NCBI GenBank assembly: GCA_965243175.1
Contig: OZ251532.1
Span: forward strand, 1,736,001-1,800,000
DNA length: 64,000 nt
Reading direction: 5' to 3'
Source of the DNA: VXYL01 sp965243175
GTDB taxonomy: Bacteria > Pseudomonadota > Gammaproteobacteria > Pseudomonadales > Azotimanducaceae
The translations under genes were made by a program, and so were the position numbers. A model generated the notes under the pieces. That model was not told the DNA's origin and searched no databases. It saw only the letters and a list, made by a program, of their open reading frames with translations. The number at the start of each line of letters is the position of its first letter. Position 1 is the stretch's first letter. This document shows, in pieces, positions 32,781 to 42,101 of this stretch.

Positions 32781-35774
32781 GTGGCGCCGCCGACCATCAA
32801 CACGCTGAACGCGCTGGCCAGCGAGCGGTTCGCCGGCGGCGGCAACCGCCCCATCCGCCTGACCGACCCGGATATGGCGTGGTACGTCGCCAAGGGCGCG
32901 GTCGATGTGTTTCTGGCCGAATCCGCGCCGAGCGAAGCGCCCTCGGACCTCAAGCAAATGCTGCGCGCCGGCCGCGAGCGGCTGATCTTCGGAGCGCCAG
33001 CCGGCGACGGCGAAGCGGCGGCGACGTTCATCGGCAAGGCGCTGCCCGACACCGAGTTGCTCGGTGTGTACTTGACCGCGCTCGCGGACGACGCCGATCT
33101 CGCCGAACTGCTCGTGGAACAGGTCGACGCTTGGGTGACCGAGATCGCCGCCGCGATTGCCCGCGACATGCCGCGCCCACGCCCGCAACGCATCTTGAGC
33201 GTTGGCGACGATCTGACGATGGACGCCGAGAGCGTGGTGTCGACACGCCACGGCGTCGCCTGGGTGACCGTCAAGGCTGGCGCCGCGACCTTCTTCGACG
33301 CCAGCGGGCCGCACTTCGACGGGCCGGACACCGTTCCCGTGACCGCGCAAAGCTGGCTGCGTCTGTTTCCCCCGGCCCAGGCCGCAGTTCGATCGACGCA
33401 GGCGTTGCAGGCGGACGGTCTGCTGCTCGCGGCCTTGGCCGAGTTCCATCGCCTGTCGCTCTCCGCCGACGAGATGAACCGCCGCCTGACGCTGGTGGAC
33501 CGGGCGAACCTCCAGCGCACCCAGGCGCAACACCGGCGCGAGAGCGAGGAACGGGCGCGCGACGACCTACTGAGCGTCCTCAACGCGCCCCGCGCCGCGC
33601 TCGGCGCCGACGAGCCAGCGCTGCACGAAGCGTTGAAGATCGTGGGCCGCCACGAGGGCATCGCCTTCCGCTTTTCAACCGCGCCGCAAGGCAACGAGGC
33701 GGCGACCGAGCTGGCCGAAATCCAACGCGCCTCCGGCGTGCGTTCGCGCATGGTGCGGCTTGCGGACGAGGACCGCTGGTGGCTCGGCGACTCCGGCGCG
33801 TTGCTGGCCTTTCATAGAACGAACGCGAGCGAGCCAGCGAGCGAGGGGGCGTTCCCTGAAAGAACGGGGGGCCAAGAGGCGGCGTCGCAGGCGCCGGCGT
33901 CGGGGCGGTTTCATGGCGAATCGGAACGTCCGGTGGCGCTGATTCCCGGCGCCGGGCGCTACCGGATGCTGGACCCCGAGACCGGCAAGTCGACCCGCGT
34001 CGATCAGCGTCTTGCGCAGGAACTGGCCGCCGAGGCGTGCTTCTTCTACCGCCCGCTGCCGCAGCGCAACGCGGCCGGGCCGCGCACGCTGTTCCCCTTC
34101 GCGTTCCGTGGCCTCGGCGGCGAGGTGGCCCGCTTCGCGGTGGCCGGGGCCGTGTTCGGCCTGCTGATGCTGACGCCTTCCATCCTGCTTGGCCGCTTGG
34201 TGGACCATGTCTTTCCCAGCGGCAGCGTCTGGCTGCTGGCGGAACTCGCCCTGTCGCTGGTGTTCCTGGCGGTGCTGGCGGCGATTGCGCTGATTCTGCA
34301 GGGCATGTGTACGATGCGGCTGGAAGCGCTGGCGGCCGCTCGCCTTGGCGCCGCCGTTTGGGACCGCCTGCTCGGCCTGCCGCAGCGCTTCTTCCGGCGC
34401 TTCGCGGCTGGCGATCTGGCGATGCGGGCGATGACCTTCCAGCACATGCGCGACGGGCTTTCCGGCGTGGTCGGCGGTTCGCTGCTGGCGGTGGTGTTTC
34501 TTCTGCCCACCTTCCTGCTGCTGTTCTTCTACGACGCCCGCATGGGCTGGCTCGGCCTTGGCCTGGGCCTGATCTCGATGGCGGTGGCGGTGGTGTTCGG
34601 CATCCGCCAGCTGCCGTTGCACCGGCGCATGCTGGACCTGTCGCAGCGGCTTTCCGGGCAGCTGCTGCAACTGCTGCACGGCGTCAGCAAGCTGCGCGCC
34701 ACCGGCTCGGAGGGCGTCGGTTTCGCGCTGTGGGCTAAGGACTACGGCGAACAGAAGCACGTGGAAATGCGCCTTGGCGCGTTGAACGAGCATCTGATCG
34801 CGTTCCTTTCCGCCGCGCCGCTGCTGGCCGCCGCGGCGTTCTTCGCCCTGGCCGTGGACGGCGACGGCGCGACGCTGCCAACCGGCGACTTCCTCACCAT
34901 CTACGCCGCCTTCATGGCGTTCTACGCCGCGATTGCCGGGCTGGGCGGCTCGTTTTCCGCCGTGGTGGCCGTCCTGCCCGCCTACGAACACGTACACCCG
35001 ATTCTCGCCGCGACGCCGGAAACCAGCGCCGAGGCGGTCGCGCCGCCGGAACTGAGCGGCGACGTGCAACTCGACCACGTCAACTTCCGCTACACCGAGG
35101 ACGGGCCGTGGGTGCTGCGGGATGTGTCCGTCCACGCCCGCGCCGGGCAGTTCGTGGCCATCGTCGGCGAATCCGGCGCTGGCAAGAGCACCTTGTTCCA
35201 GCTGGCCATCGGCCTGGAAACTCCGGTCTCCGGCACCGTCTATTACGACGGCCACGACCTCGGCCGGCTCAACAAGCGCGCCGTGCGCAGCGACATCGCC
35301 ATGGTGGTGCAGGACGGCTCGTTGCAGCCGGGCAGCGTGCTGGACAACATCATCGGCCTCTCCAAGGACCTCACCGAGGAGGACGCCTGGCGAGCCGCCC
35401 GCCTCGCCGCGGTGGACACGGACATCGCCGCCATGCCGATGCAGATGCACACGGCGGTCGCCGGCGGCACGTCGTTCTCCGGCGGCCAAGTGCAACGCAT
35501 CATGCTGGCCGCCGCCTTGGCCCGCGACCCCACCGTGCTGTTCCTGGACGAAGCCACCAACTGGCTCGACAACAAGAGCCAGGCCGCGGTGATGAAGAGC
35601 GTCTCGGAACTGGCAATCACCCGATTCGTCAGCGCCCACCGCCTCTCGACCATCCGCGAAGCCGACAGCATCTACGTCCTTGAGCAGGGCCGCGTGGCGC
35701 AGATGGGGACGTTCGAGGAATTGATGGAGACGGTGGGGCCGTTCAGGGATCTGATTCGCCGGCAGATGGCGTAG
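32781..35774 (+). CDS. NHLM ABC transporter, second ATP-binding subunit
   Basis: A 997-residue protein (TIGR03797-like) with a long non-catalytic N-terminal region of about 450 residues, an exporter membrane domain and a C-terminal ATPase. Walker A is VGESGAGKST (about 795), the signature is FSGGQVQRIMLAAALAR and Walker B is LFLDEATNWLD. No peptidase domain is present. The GTG start follows GGGGAG 5-6 bases upstream, 17 bp after the previous gene. Residues about 344-361 are a palindrome-encoded low-complexity insert. It probably pairs with the upstream C39 exporter. Confidence 0.93.
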   Translation: MAPPTINTLNALASERFAGGGNRPIRLTDPDMAWYVAKGAVDVFLAESAPSEAPSDLKQMLRAGRERLIFGAPAGDGEAAATFIGKALPDTELLGVYLTALADDADLAELLVEQVDAWVTEIAAAIARDMPRPRPQRILSVGDDLTMDAESVVSTRHGVAWVTVKAGAATFFDASGPHFDGPDTVPVTAQSWLRLFPPAQAAVRSTQALQADGLLLAALAEFHRLSLSADEMNRRLTLVDRANLQRTQAQHRRESEERARDDLLSVLNAPRAALGADEPALHEALKIVGRHEGIAFRFSTAPQGNEAATELAEIQRASGVRSRMVRLADEDRWWLGDSGALLAFHRTNASEPASEGAFPERTGGQEAASQAPASGRFHGESERPVALIPGAGRYRMLDPETGKSTRVDQRLAQELAAEACFFYRPLPQRNAAGPRTLFPFAFRGLGGEVARFAVAGAVFGLLMLTPSILLGRLVDHVFPSGSVWLLAELALSLVFLAVLAAIALILQGMCTMRLEALAAARLGAAVWDRLLGLPQRFFRRFAAGDLAMRAMTFQHMRDGLSGVVGGSLLAVVFLLPTFLLLFFYDARMGWLGLGLGLISMAVAVVFGIRQLPLHRRMLDLSQRLSGQLLQLLHGVSKLRATGSEGVGFALWAKDYGEQKHVEMRLGALNEHLIAFLSAAPLLAAAAFFALAVDGDGATLPTGDFLTIYAAFMAFYAAIAGLGGSFSAVVAVLPAYEHVHPILAATPETSAEAVAPPELSGDVQLDHVNFRYTEDGPWVLRDVSVHARAGQFVAIVGESGAGKSTLFQLAIGLETPVSGTVYYDGHDLGRLNKRAVRSDIAMVVQDGSLQPGSVLDNIIGLSKDLTEEDAWRAARLAAVDTDIAAMPMQMHTAVAGGTSFSGGQVQRIMLAAALARDPTVLFLDEATNWLDNKSQAAVMKSVSELAITRFVSAHRLSTIREADSIYVLEQGRVAQMGTFEELMETVGPFRDLIRRQMA
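33809..33862. repeat. In-frame palindromic insert within the second NHLM ABC gene
   Basis: A 54 bp imperfect inverted repeat. The left arm begins CTTTCATAGAACG and the right arm ends CGTTCCCTGAAAG. Between them lies a purine-rich repeat (gagcgagccagcgagcgag). The length is 18 codons, so the reading frame is kept, adding Ser/Ala/Glu-rich residues in a linker. It resembles REP-like or protein-coding palindromic elements. Confidence 0.6.
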
Positions 35775-35980
35775 GCACGAGCTACCGACGCCGCGGCGCG
35801 ACATCTCTTCGCTTGCGACCGCCGAGGCCACGCTGGCGCGCGGGTCGACGAAGGGTCAGTTCAGGAGACCTAGACGGTGCCGATCGGGTGAGCGATCACC
35901 AACTTCTTGTGCGACATCTCGCACGTGAGATTCAGACATGTCCTACATACATGCCCGCTTCGGGTGCCTACCGTGGCGCC

Positions 35981-37102
35981 ATGGACAACGACGGCATGCA
36001 CAAGTTCGCCTACGGGCACGACGCGATCTTCGCCGACCTGCTGCGCCTGGCCGTGCCGGCGTTGGCGGCGGAGCTGGACTTCGCACGAGCGGAGCTGCTC
36101 CCGACATCCCATGTCGCGGTCGGCGACTCCCGCATGAGGGAACCCTCGGCGGAGGGCGCGAAGAGCCACCCGCGCATGAAGCAACGCCAAGGCGACATGA
36201 TGTGGCGCGTGCCGCGCAGGCGCGACGCGATCGACGGCACGCCTGCGGACTTGATCGCGGTAGTGGAGTTCCAATCCACAGTCAACTCGGACATGGCGCG
36301 GCGCATGCGCGAGTACTGCCACATGGCGCGCGAGAACCCTGCGGTGCGCCGGCCGGGCAAGGAGCCGCCGGCGCAACTGCCGCTGGTGGTGTACAACGGC
36401 AGCGAGCGCTGGACGGCGCCGGGGGCGGTCCCCGACCTGTCGGCGTGGTCGGCGGCAGCCCGGCTGACGCTTGCGCCGGTGCAGCACTGGGACTATGTTT
36501 TGGTGTCCTTGGAGCGGCTGCTGGCGACGGGCGGCGGTGGTCTGGCCCACCTGCCGGCGGCGAACCGGGCGGCGGCGACGCTGCGGCTGCAGGCGGAGCG
36601 GACGCCAGCGGAGTTGCTGGCGCGGCTGCGCGAGGAGTGGGTGCGCTTTCCAGGCGCGGCGGACCGAGCGACGCGGAACGTGCTGTACGCTTGGGCGGGT
36701 GCGCTGCTGGAGGGAATGGGCGCGGATTTGGCACTGCCGAGCGTGGACGAACTGGAAGGGACAGGGCCGAACGGAGGAAAGAACATGGCGACGGTATCGG
36801 AGGCACGGCTGGGCAAGTGGTTCGAGGAGGTCCGCGCCGAGCATATGGCGCTGGGCCGCGCCGAAGGCATCGAGCAGGGCCGCGCCGAGGGCATCGCCGA
36901 AGGCGCTGTGACGCAGCGCACGGGACTGCGGAGGCAGGCCGCGGTGCGATTCGGCGACGCAGCGCGACGCTTGGATCCGCTCCTCGACGAGGTCCGTTCC
37001 ACGGCCAAGCTGGCGGAGATCGGCGTTTGGCTGATGGGCGACACGATTGACGAACTGATCGCCAAGGTCGAAGCCGCCGCGGCGGCCGATCGCGTCCGCT
37101 GA
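35981..37102 (+). CDS. Rpn-family recombination-promoting nuclease / putative transposase
   Basis: A 373-residue PD-(D/E)XK protein of the Rpn/YhgA family. The start segment MHKFAYGHDAIFADLLRL is typical. The catalytic acids are likely in QRQGDMMWRV and LIAVVEFQSTVNSDMA, with LVVYNGSERW after them. The C-terminus (GLRRQAAVRFGDAARRLDPL) resembles a DUF4351-like tail. Rpn proteins cut DNA and promote RecA-independent recombination in E. coli. The start is unclear: ATG 35981 or ATG 35951, neither with a strong binding site. Confidence 0.83.
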   Translation: MDNDGMHKFAYGHDAIFADLLRLAVPALAAELDFARAELLPTSHVAVGDSRMREPSAEGAKSHPRMKQRQGDMMWRVPRRRDAIDGTPADLIAVVEFQSTVNSDMARRMREYCHMARENPAVRRPGKEPPAQLPLVVYNGSERWTAPGAVPDLSAWSAAARLTLAPVQHWDYVLVSLERLLATGGGGLAHLPAANRAAATLRLQAERTPAELLARLREEWVRFPGAADRATRNVLYAWAGALLEGMGADLALPSVDELEGTGPNGGKNMATVSEARLGKWFEEVRAEHMALGRAEGIEQGRAEGIAEGAVTQRTGLRRQAAVRFGDAARRLDPLLDEVRSTAKLAEIGVWLMGDTIDELIAKVEAAAAADRVR

Positions 37103-37159
37103 TTCGTCGCCGCTCGGCGCGAACCCATATCTGACGCGACGCCTGCGCTCCCAGTGCCG

Positions 37160-38821
37160 TCAAGTCCGCACGGAAAGCCCGTCGGCTAGCGAGAACCGAT
37201 AGAGGCGCCACGCCGGCAGCACCGCCGCCAGAGCGCCGATCAGCGCTACGGCGCCGATGACGGCGAGCTCGAACAGGGTTGGCCACTGCCCGCTCAACGC
37301 CAGGGAGAACCGTTCCAGCAGCGCATCCCGGGCTAGGCGAATGGCCATGTGGACGGCGGCCACGCCGACAGTCGCTGCGGCGCCGGCCAGCACCGCGGCT
37401 TCCGTAACAAGCAGCGCGAAGACCAGGCCGCGACCCGCGCCCACGGCCCGCAGCACGGCCATCTCGCGCCGCCGCTCGGCGACGCTGGCGAGCAGCATGG
37501 TGAGCATTCCCACAATGCCGGCCAGCACCACCAAGGCGCTCACCGCGAACAACGCGAGCTCGGCCACGGCCACCAACTCCCACAGGCGTTGCAGCACCAC
37601 GCCCGGCACTGCGGCGAGCAAGGGTTCGTCGGCGTACTCGTTGACGAAACGCTGGAACAAGAGCAGCTGGGGACGCGCCTTCAAGCCGACGATGCCGGCG
37701 GTGATGGCTTTGGGTGCGTGGGGCTCGGCGACGTCGTGGTGGGGTTCATCGCCGTGTTCGTCATGGGCGGCTTCGGCATGTCCGTGCTCGTCGTGGCCAG
37801 ACTCATCGTGGCCGTTGTGGTCGGCGGCCGGGCCATCGTGGCCGTTATGGGCGGTGTCGTCGTCGCCTAGTTCGCCATGGCCATGCTCGTCGTGGCTGGA
37901 CTCGTCGTGGCCAGATTCATCGTGACCGTCCTCATCGTGACCATGCTCGTCGTGTCCGGCTTCGTCATGGCCGGTCTCGCTATGGCCGTGTTCATCGTGG
38001 CCATGTTCCTCATGGTCGTGTTCGCGATGACCGTGCTCGTCGTGGTCGTGCTCGTCATGTGCGGCCTCTTCGTGGCCGTGTTCGCCTTGTTCGGCTTCGT
38101 CGTGGGCCGGTTCGCCGTGGTCGTGCTCGTCGTGACCACCCTCGTCGTGCATCCGCGTGATCGCCGCCAAGCTGACGTGAACCGTTCGGTCCACCGGCGT
38201 GCCAGTGTGCGCCAATACGCCGACTATGCTCAGCGGCGCTTCGTCGTGGTGTTCGAAGCTCACCGCGCCGATGCCGTGCGACACCACGATCTTCTCGCCG
38301 ATGTCGTAGCCGAGCGTCGTCGCCACTTCCGCGCCGAGCACGGCGCCGTTCGCGTCGTCGAACATCGTGCCTTGGGCGAACTCGAGGGGCTGCCCGCGTC
38401 CGAAGCGGTAGTGTTCGAAATAGTTGGCGTCCGTGCCGAGCACGCGGAATCCGCGGTGCGCGTCGCCTAGCGAGAGCGGGATCGTCCACGCCACTTCCGG
38501 GCGGTTGGCGATGGCCTGGTAGCTCTCCCAGCTGATGTTGTTGGTGGCCTCGCCCATGCGGAAGATGGAATAGAGCACCAGATTGAGCGGGCCGCCACGG
38601 GCGCCCACGATCAGGTCAGCGCCGGAAATGGTGTTGGCGAAGCTGGCCTTGGCCTCGGTGCGTATCCGCTCGACACCCACCAGCAGCGCCACGCTCATCG
38701 CCACGGAGAGCAGGGTGAGCGTGGCGGTGAGGCGCCGGTTCAGCAGGCTCTTGCAGGCGAGCCCGAGGACGATGCCGGGCGTTCGCCCGCGGCCGGAGAT
38801 GCTTGCTGGCGAATCAGCCAT
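37160..38821 (-). CDS. ABC transporter permease (FtsX/MacB-like) with His/Asp/Glu-rich insert
   Basis: A 553-residue permease with an N-terminal span (RLTATLTLLSVAMSVALLVG), a periplasmic domain and a C-terminal FtsX domain of three spans from residue 410 onward. The periplasmic part carries about 150 extra residues (roughly 223-373) made of HDEHGH/HDE-type repeats, a likely metal-binding region. Without it the length would fit the family. It overlaps the ATPase gene by 8 bp. Related transporters occur in zinc-regulated (zrg-type) operons, so a role in metal-linked envelope or lipoprotein transport is plausible but unproven. Confidence 0.85.
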   Translation of the reverse strand: MADSPASISGRGRTPGIVLGLACKSLLNRRLTATLTLLSVAMSVALLVGVERIRTEAKASFANTISGADLIVGARGGPLNLVLYSIFRMGEATNNISWESYQAIANRPEVAWTIPLSLGDAHRGFRVLGTDANYFEHYRFGRGQPLEFAQGTMFDDANGAVLGAEVATTLGYDIGEKIVVSHGIGAVSFEHHDEAPLSIVGVLAHTGTPVDRTVHVSLAAITRMHDEGGHDEHDHGEPAHDEAEQGEHGHEEAAHDEHDHDEHGHREHDHEEHGHDEHGHSETGHDEAGHDEHGHDEDGHDESGHDESSHDEHGHGELGDDDTAHNGHDGPAADHNGHDESGHDEHGHAEAAHDEHGDEPHHDVAEPHAPKAITAGIVGLKARPQLLLFQRFVNEYADEPLLAAVPGVVLQRLWELVAVAELALFAVSALVVLAGIVGMLTMLLASVAERRREMAVLRAVGAGRGLVFALLVTEAAVLAGAAATVGVAAVHMAIRLARDALLERFSLALSGQWPTLFELAVIGAVALIGALAAVLPAWRLYRFSLADGLSVRT

Positions 38822-39527
38822 CGTCCGGCGTCCAGGCGGTGTTCATTTCGCGCATGGAGAGGTGACGGTCGAAGAGCGCGGTGTTCGCCGGGTCGTGGCT
38901 GGCGAACAGCACCGTGGCGTTCGCTGCCGTGCATTCGTCGATGAGCAGGCGCACGAAGCGGGCGCGGTTGTCCGCATCCAGCGCGGAGGTCGGTTCGTCC
39001 GCGACGATGAGCGCCGGGCGACCGATGAGCGCCCGTGCCGCCGCCACCCGCTGCTGCTGGCCGATGCTCAAGCTCGCCGCCGACCGAGGCAGAAAGTCGT
39101 CGCCCAACCCCAAACGCCCAAGCAGCCGCTTCGCTTCCTCCAACAGCGCGGCCCGCCCACCGCCCTCCGCAGCCCGCCCCGCCCGCGCCTTGGAGAAGCG
39201 GCACGGCAGCAGCACGTTGTCCTGCACGGAGAGGTACGGCAGCAGGTTGAACATCTGGAACACGAAGCCCATGTGGTCCGCGCGAAAGCGATCCCGTGCG
39301 CCTGCCGGCAACGCCGAAACTTCCTCGCCGAACACCTCCACCACGCCCCGGTTGGGCGCCACGACGCCGCCCACCAACGACAGCAACGTGCTCTTGCCGC
39401 TGCCGCTGGGCCCTTCGATGAACACCCGCTCGCCGGGTGCGACGGCAACTTCCCCAATCGCCAGCACCGGCGGACTGGCGCCGTACGCGTAGGCGACGTC
39501 CGCTAGGCGAATGGCCGGGGTGTTCAC
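38814..39527 (-). CDS. ABC transporter ATP-binding protein (LolD/MacB-like)
   Basis: A 237-residue ATPase: Walker A IEGPSGSGKST (about 38-48), Q-loop FVFQMFNLLPYLSVQ, signature LSIGQQQRVAAARALI, Walker B LIVADEPTSALD and the switch His in FASHDP. The GLY-rich, short form fits the LolD/FtsE/MacB subgroup. The GTG start overlaps the stop of the AAA ATPase gene (GTGA), and its stop overlaps the permease start, so the three genes are one transcription unit. Confidence 0.93.
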   Translation of the reverse strand: MNTPAIRLADVAYAYGASPPVLAIGEVAVAPGERVFIEGPSGSGKSTLLSLVGGVVAPNRGVVEVFGEEVSALPAGARDRFRADHMGFVFQMFNLLPYLSVQDNVLLPCRFSKARAGRAAEGGGRAALLEEAKRLLGRLGLGDDFLPRSAASLSIGQQQRVAAARALIGRPALIVADEPTSALDADNRARFVRLLIDECTAANATVLFASHDPANTALFDRHLSMREMNTAWTPDDG

Positions 39528-40687
39528 GATTGCGCCAATCCTGCTCCGGCGTCGCGCTTGGATGGCGGCGCGAAGGACTTCATGTAGCTGTGGAACGACG
39601 GCATGGGAAAGAACACGTCGCCGTTGTCGCGCATCTCCAAGATGCCCTTGTCCGTCAGCAGCTCGAGAACCAAGTGGCAATCCTCCAACCGGCTGCGCAG
39701 CGTACATTTCGCAATCGCAACGGCCTCGTTCCAAGCCATCGCGGGGCCGTGGTCGCTCGGTGCCATGCTGTGCGCCAGCTGCACCACGACGGGTCGATAG
39801 CGCTGGTTGATGGTCTTCAGCCTCAAGTCGTAGTAGTTCTTGCGGTAGCCGCTACCCTTATCGATCGCAGCTCTCAACGCGTCCTCCGTGTCCAAACGCT
39901 CCCGAACTTCGGCGGTCTCCACGCAGGCTCTAGCGTAGCAGTGTAGATGTTGCGGGAAGCCGGAGGACTGCGCTGCGAGGATCCGCAATAGTCGTTCGGG
40001 AACGGCCAGCCCCGTGCATTGCACCACGGTCTCCAGCAACGCCTCTTCGGTCTCCGCTCGGCTCAAGGGCCCCAGCGTGAGGACTGTCGCGATTCTGGAA
40101 ATGGTGTGGCGATCCACCGTGCCCGCGAGCGTTTCGCGGGCCGCGCTCAGCGCCTTCATGGAGTTCGTCAAGCCAGCGGCCACCACCATGATGGGCCGCC
40201 CGTGCCTTCCCTCATGCAGCACGCTCAGAACGGAGCGACCCTCCGGGCTGATGTTCTGAACTTCGTCGACGGTGACGATCAGCGCCTTGTTCTCCCACAG
40301 CCGGGAGTCGGACTCTCTCAGCATGGTTCCGAACCCGCTGCGCGCCGCCCCGTCGCGGAACGTCTCGCCGTCTTCGCGCAGCGGCGCGACGATGCTCGCG
40401 AAGACTTCCGCCGCGGGATCGTTGAAGTCGTTGGTCTCCAACTCCGCGCACACGACGGTCGAGTCCTTTGCCTGCGCCCGCTTGGCGAACTCTTGCAGCA
40501 GTTGCGTCTTGCCAGCGCCTGGGATGCCGTCGATCAACGCGATGCCACTGCGCTCGCCGTGGCGGATGTCCGCCAGGTGCTTGTCCAGCGCCGCGAGTTC
40601 GGCGGTGCGGCCCGCGAAATGCACGGGGCTGCTTCGGTCCAGTCCGAGTGTTGCGCGCAGCATGGAGCGAGAATGTGCCATCTTCAT
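39524..40687 (-). CDS. AAA ATPase (AAA_16/ORC-like)
   Basis: A 387-residue STAND/AAA-type ATPase. FAGRTAELAALDKHLADI opens the domain, Walker A is IDGIPGAGKTQLL (about residues 47-59), Walker B is LIVTVDEVQNISPEG and a sensor-like segment is PIMVVAAGLTNSM. A winged-helix-like C-terminal part follows (LVLELLTDKGILEMRDNGDV). It is unusual to find such a protein overlapping a LolD-like ABC gene by GTGA. It could be a regulator of that transporter or a separate gene only sharing the message. Confidence 0.78.
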   Translation of the reverse strand: MKMAHSRSMLRATLGLDRSSPVHFAGRTAELAALDKHLADIRHGERSGIALIDGIPGAGKTQLLQEFAKRAQAKDSTVVCAELETNDFNDPAAEVFASIVAPLREDGETFRDGAARSGFGTMLRESDSRLWENKALIVTVDEVQNISPEGRSVLSVLHEGRHGRPIMVVAAGLTNSMKALSAARETLAGTVDRHTISRIATVLTLGPLSRAETEEALLETVVQCTGLAVPERLLRILAAQSSGFPQHLHCYARACVETAEVRERLDTEDALRAAIDKGSGYRKNYYDLRLKTINQRYRPVVVQLAHSMAPSDHGPAMAWNEAVAIAKCTLRSRLEDCHLVLELLTDKGILEMRDNGDVFFPMPSFHSYMKSFAPPSKRDAGAGLAQS

Positions 40688-40765
40688 GGCGGGCGCAAGT
40701 CAGCCGTGGCCTTTGCGAGCGCGGCAAGGGAGAATGTGCCGTCGCCATCGCTCAAGGAGATAGCC

Positions 40766-42031
40766 GTGCCCGACTCGCCGCTGCCGCTTGGAGAACCGAA
40801 GGCGCTTGGTTTCGATGCCGAGCGGCTGGCTCGCATCGGCCCGGCGATGCAGGCGTTCGTCGCCGATGGCCGCGTTCCGAATCTGGTCACGCTGGTGGCG
40901 CGGCATGGCCAACTCGCGCATCTGCACGCCTGCGGCGTCTTGGACTTGGAGGACGATGCGCCAGCGGGTGCCGACACGCTGTTCAGGATGTGGTCCAACA
41001 CCAAGCCCATTGCTGGCGTAGCGACCATGATCCTCTACGAGCGCGGCGTTCTGACGCCGGATGACCCGGTGGCGAAGTTCCTGCCCGAGTACGCCGACCA
41101 GCGCGTGTTCAACCCCGCCGAACCGATGGCGCCGGTACTTGCCAAGCGCGGCGTCACCATCCGCGACTGCCTCACCAACACCACGGGCCTGGCGAACCCC
41201 TCGACCATGCCGCACTTCTATCGCCAGCAATACCGCGAGCCGTTGACGACCCTCGGCTGGAACCGCGACGGCACCGACATGCTCACCCGCCCGGACGCGG
41301 ACCGACCGAGCAGCCGCGATCGCGTTCGCGCCCAGGCGCAGCTGCCGTTGGCCGCGCAGCCAGGCGAACAGTTCGAGTACCACATGGGCTACCCGCCGCT
41401 TTCGGCGGTTCTGGAAGAGGCCAGCGGCCAGCGCCTCGACGCTTTCTTCAAGGAGAGCATCTTCGACCCCCTCGGCATGAACGACACCAGCTTCTACCTG
41501 CAGGAGGGCGCGTTGCCGCGCTTCGGCGCGAGCTACATGCCCCGCGAAGTGGACGGCAAGATGCGCCTAGTGGCCATCGACAAGGCCGCGACCAGCGAAA
41601 AGACAACGGGCCCGCAGCGGGAGTTCGCGGCCGGCGGCGATTCAGGCGGCGTACTTACGACGGCTGGCGACTACGCCCGCTTCGCCCAGATGCTGCTGAA
41701 CGGCGGCGAGTTGGACGGCGCGCGCATCCTAGGGCGCAAAACGGTAGAGTTGATGACTGGCAACCACACCGGCGACATGGTGATCCCCATCACCGGCCCA
41801 GGCTTCCACTGGGGCTTCGGCGTAGCCACCTACCACGGCCGCGACCGCTTCCCCCTCATCCGCTCCCCCGGCGCCTACGGCTGGAGCGGCGCCGCCGGCA
41901 CCACCTACTTCGCCGACCCCAAGGAAGACCTGCTGGCCATCTGCCTGACCCAGGTAATGGCCCACGGCACAATGCCGAACAACACCTATCAGGAGGATTT
42001 CGAGCGTCTGATCTACCAGGCGTTGGTTTAG
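40766..42031 (+). CDS. Serine hydrolase, beta-lactamase/EstB family (class C-like)
   Basis: A 421-residue serine hydrolase. The SxxK motif SNTK is at about residues 77-80, the second motif is EYHMGY (Tyr-x-x), and the third is likely WSGAAGTTYF. No signal peptide is obvious, so a cytoplasmic esterase or peptidase-like activity is more likely than antibiotic resistance. The GTG start has AAGGAGA at ideal spacing. It is divergent from the AAA ATPase gene. Its 3' end is imperfectly repeated at 43171-43201, beyond the PIN module. Confidence 0.9.
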   Translation: MPDSPLPLGEPKALGFDAERLARIGPAMQAFVADGRVPNLVTLVARHGQLAHLHACGVLDLEDDAPAGADTLFRMWSNTKPIAGVATMILYERGVLTPDDPVAKFLPEYADQRVFNPAEPMAPVLAKRGVTIRDCLTNTTGLANPSTMPHFYRQQYREPLTTLGWNRDGTDMLTRPDADRPSSRDRVRAQAQLPLAAQPGEQFEYHMGYPPLSAVLEEASGQRLDAFFKESIFDPLGMNDTSFYLQEGALPRFGASYMPREVDGKMRLVAIDKAATSEKTTGPQREFAAGGDSGGVLTTAGDYARFAQMLLNGGELDGARILGRKTVELMTGNHTGDMVIPITGPGFHWGFGVATYHGRDRFPLIRSPGAYGWSGAAGTTYFADPKEDLLAICLTQVMAHGTMPNNTYQEDFERLIYQALV

Positions 42032-42039
42032 GCTCGGCA
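42009..42039 (+). repeat. Imperfect direct repeat, left copy (3' end of the serine hydrolase gene)
   Basis: The 31 bp spanning the last codons and stop of the hydrolase gene match 43171-43201 at 26 of 31 positions; the block taggctcggca is identical. The two copies bracket the antitoxin-like and PIN genes. Confidence 0.6.
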
Positions 42040-42101
42040 ACACTCGGTGTGCTACAGTCCGCATCGAGATAGCCAACGGCCCTTCATCGCCACGGTTCAC
42101 C

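Noticed and set aside
35981..37102. Rpn-family gene as an insertion sequence
   Set aside because: No terminal inverted repeats or target duplication were seen; Rpn proteins are usually encoded alone as nucleases.
40766..42031. Serine hydrolase as an antibiotic-resistance beta-lactamase
   Set aside because: The motifs fit EstB-like hydrolases; there is no clear signal peptide and no KTG box.
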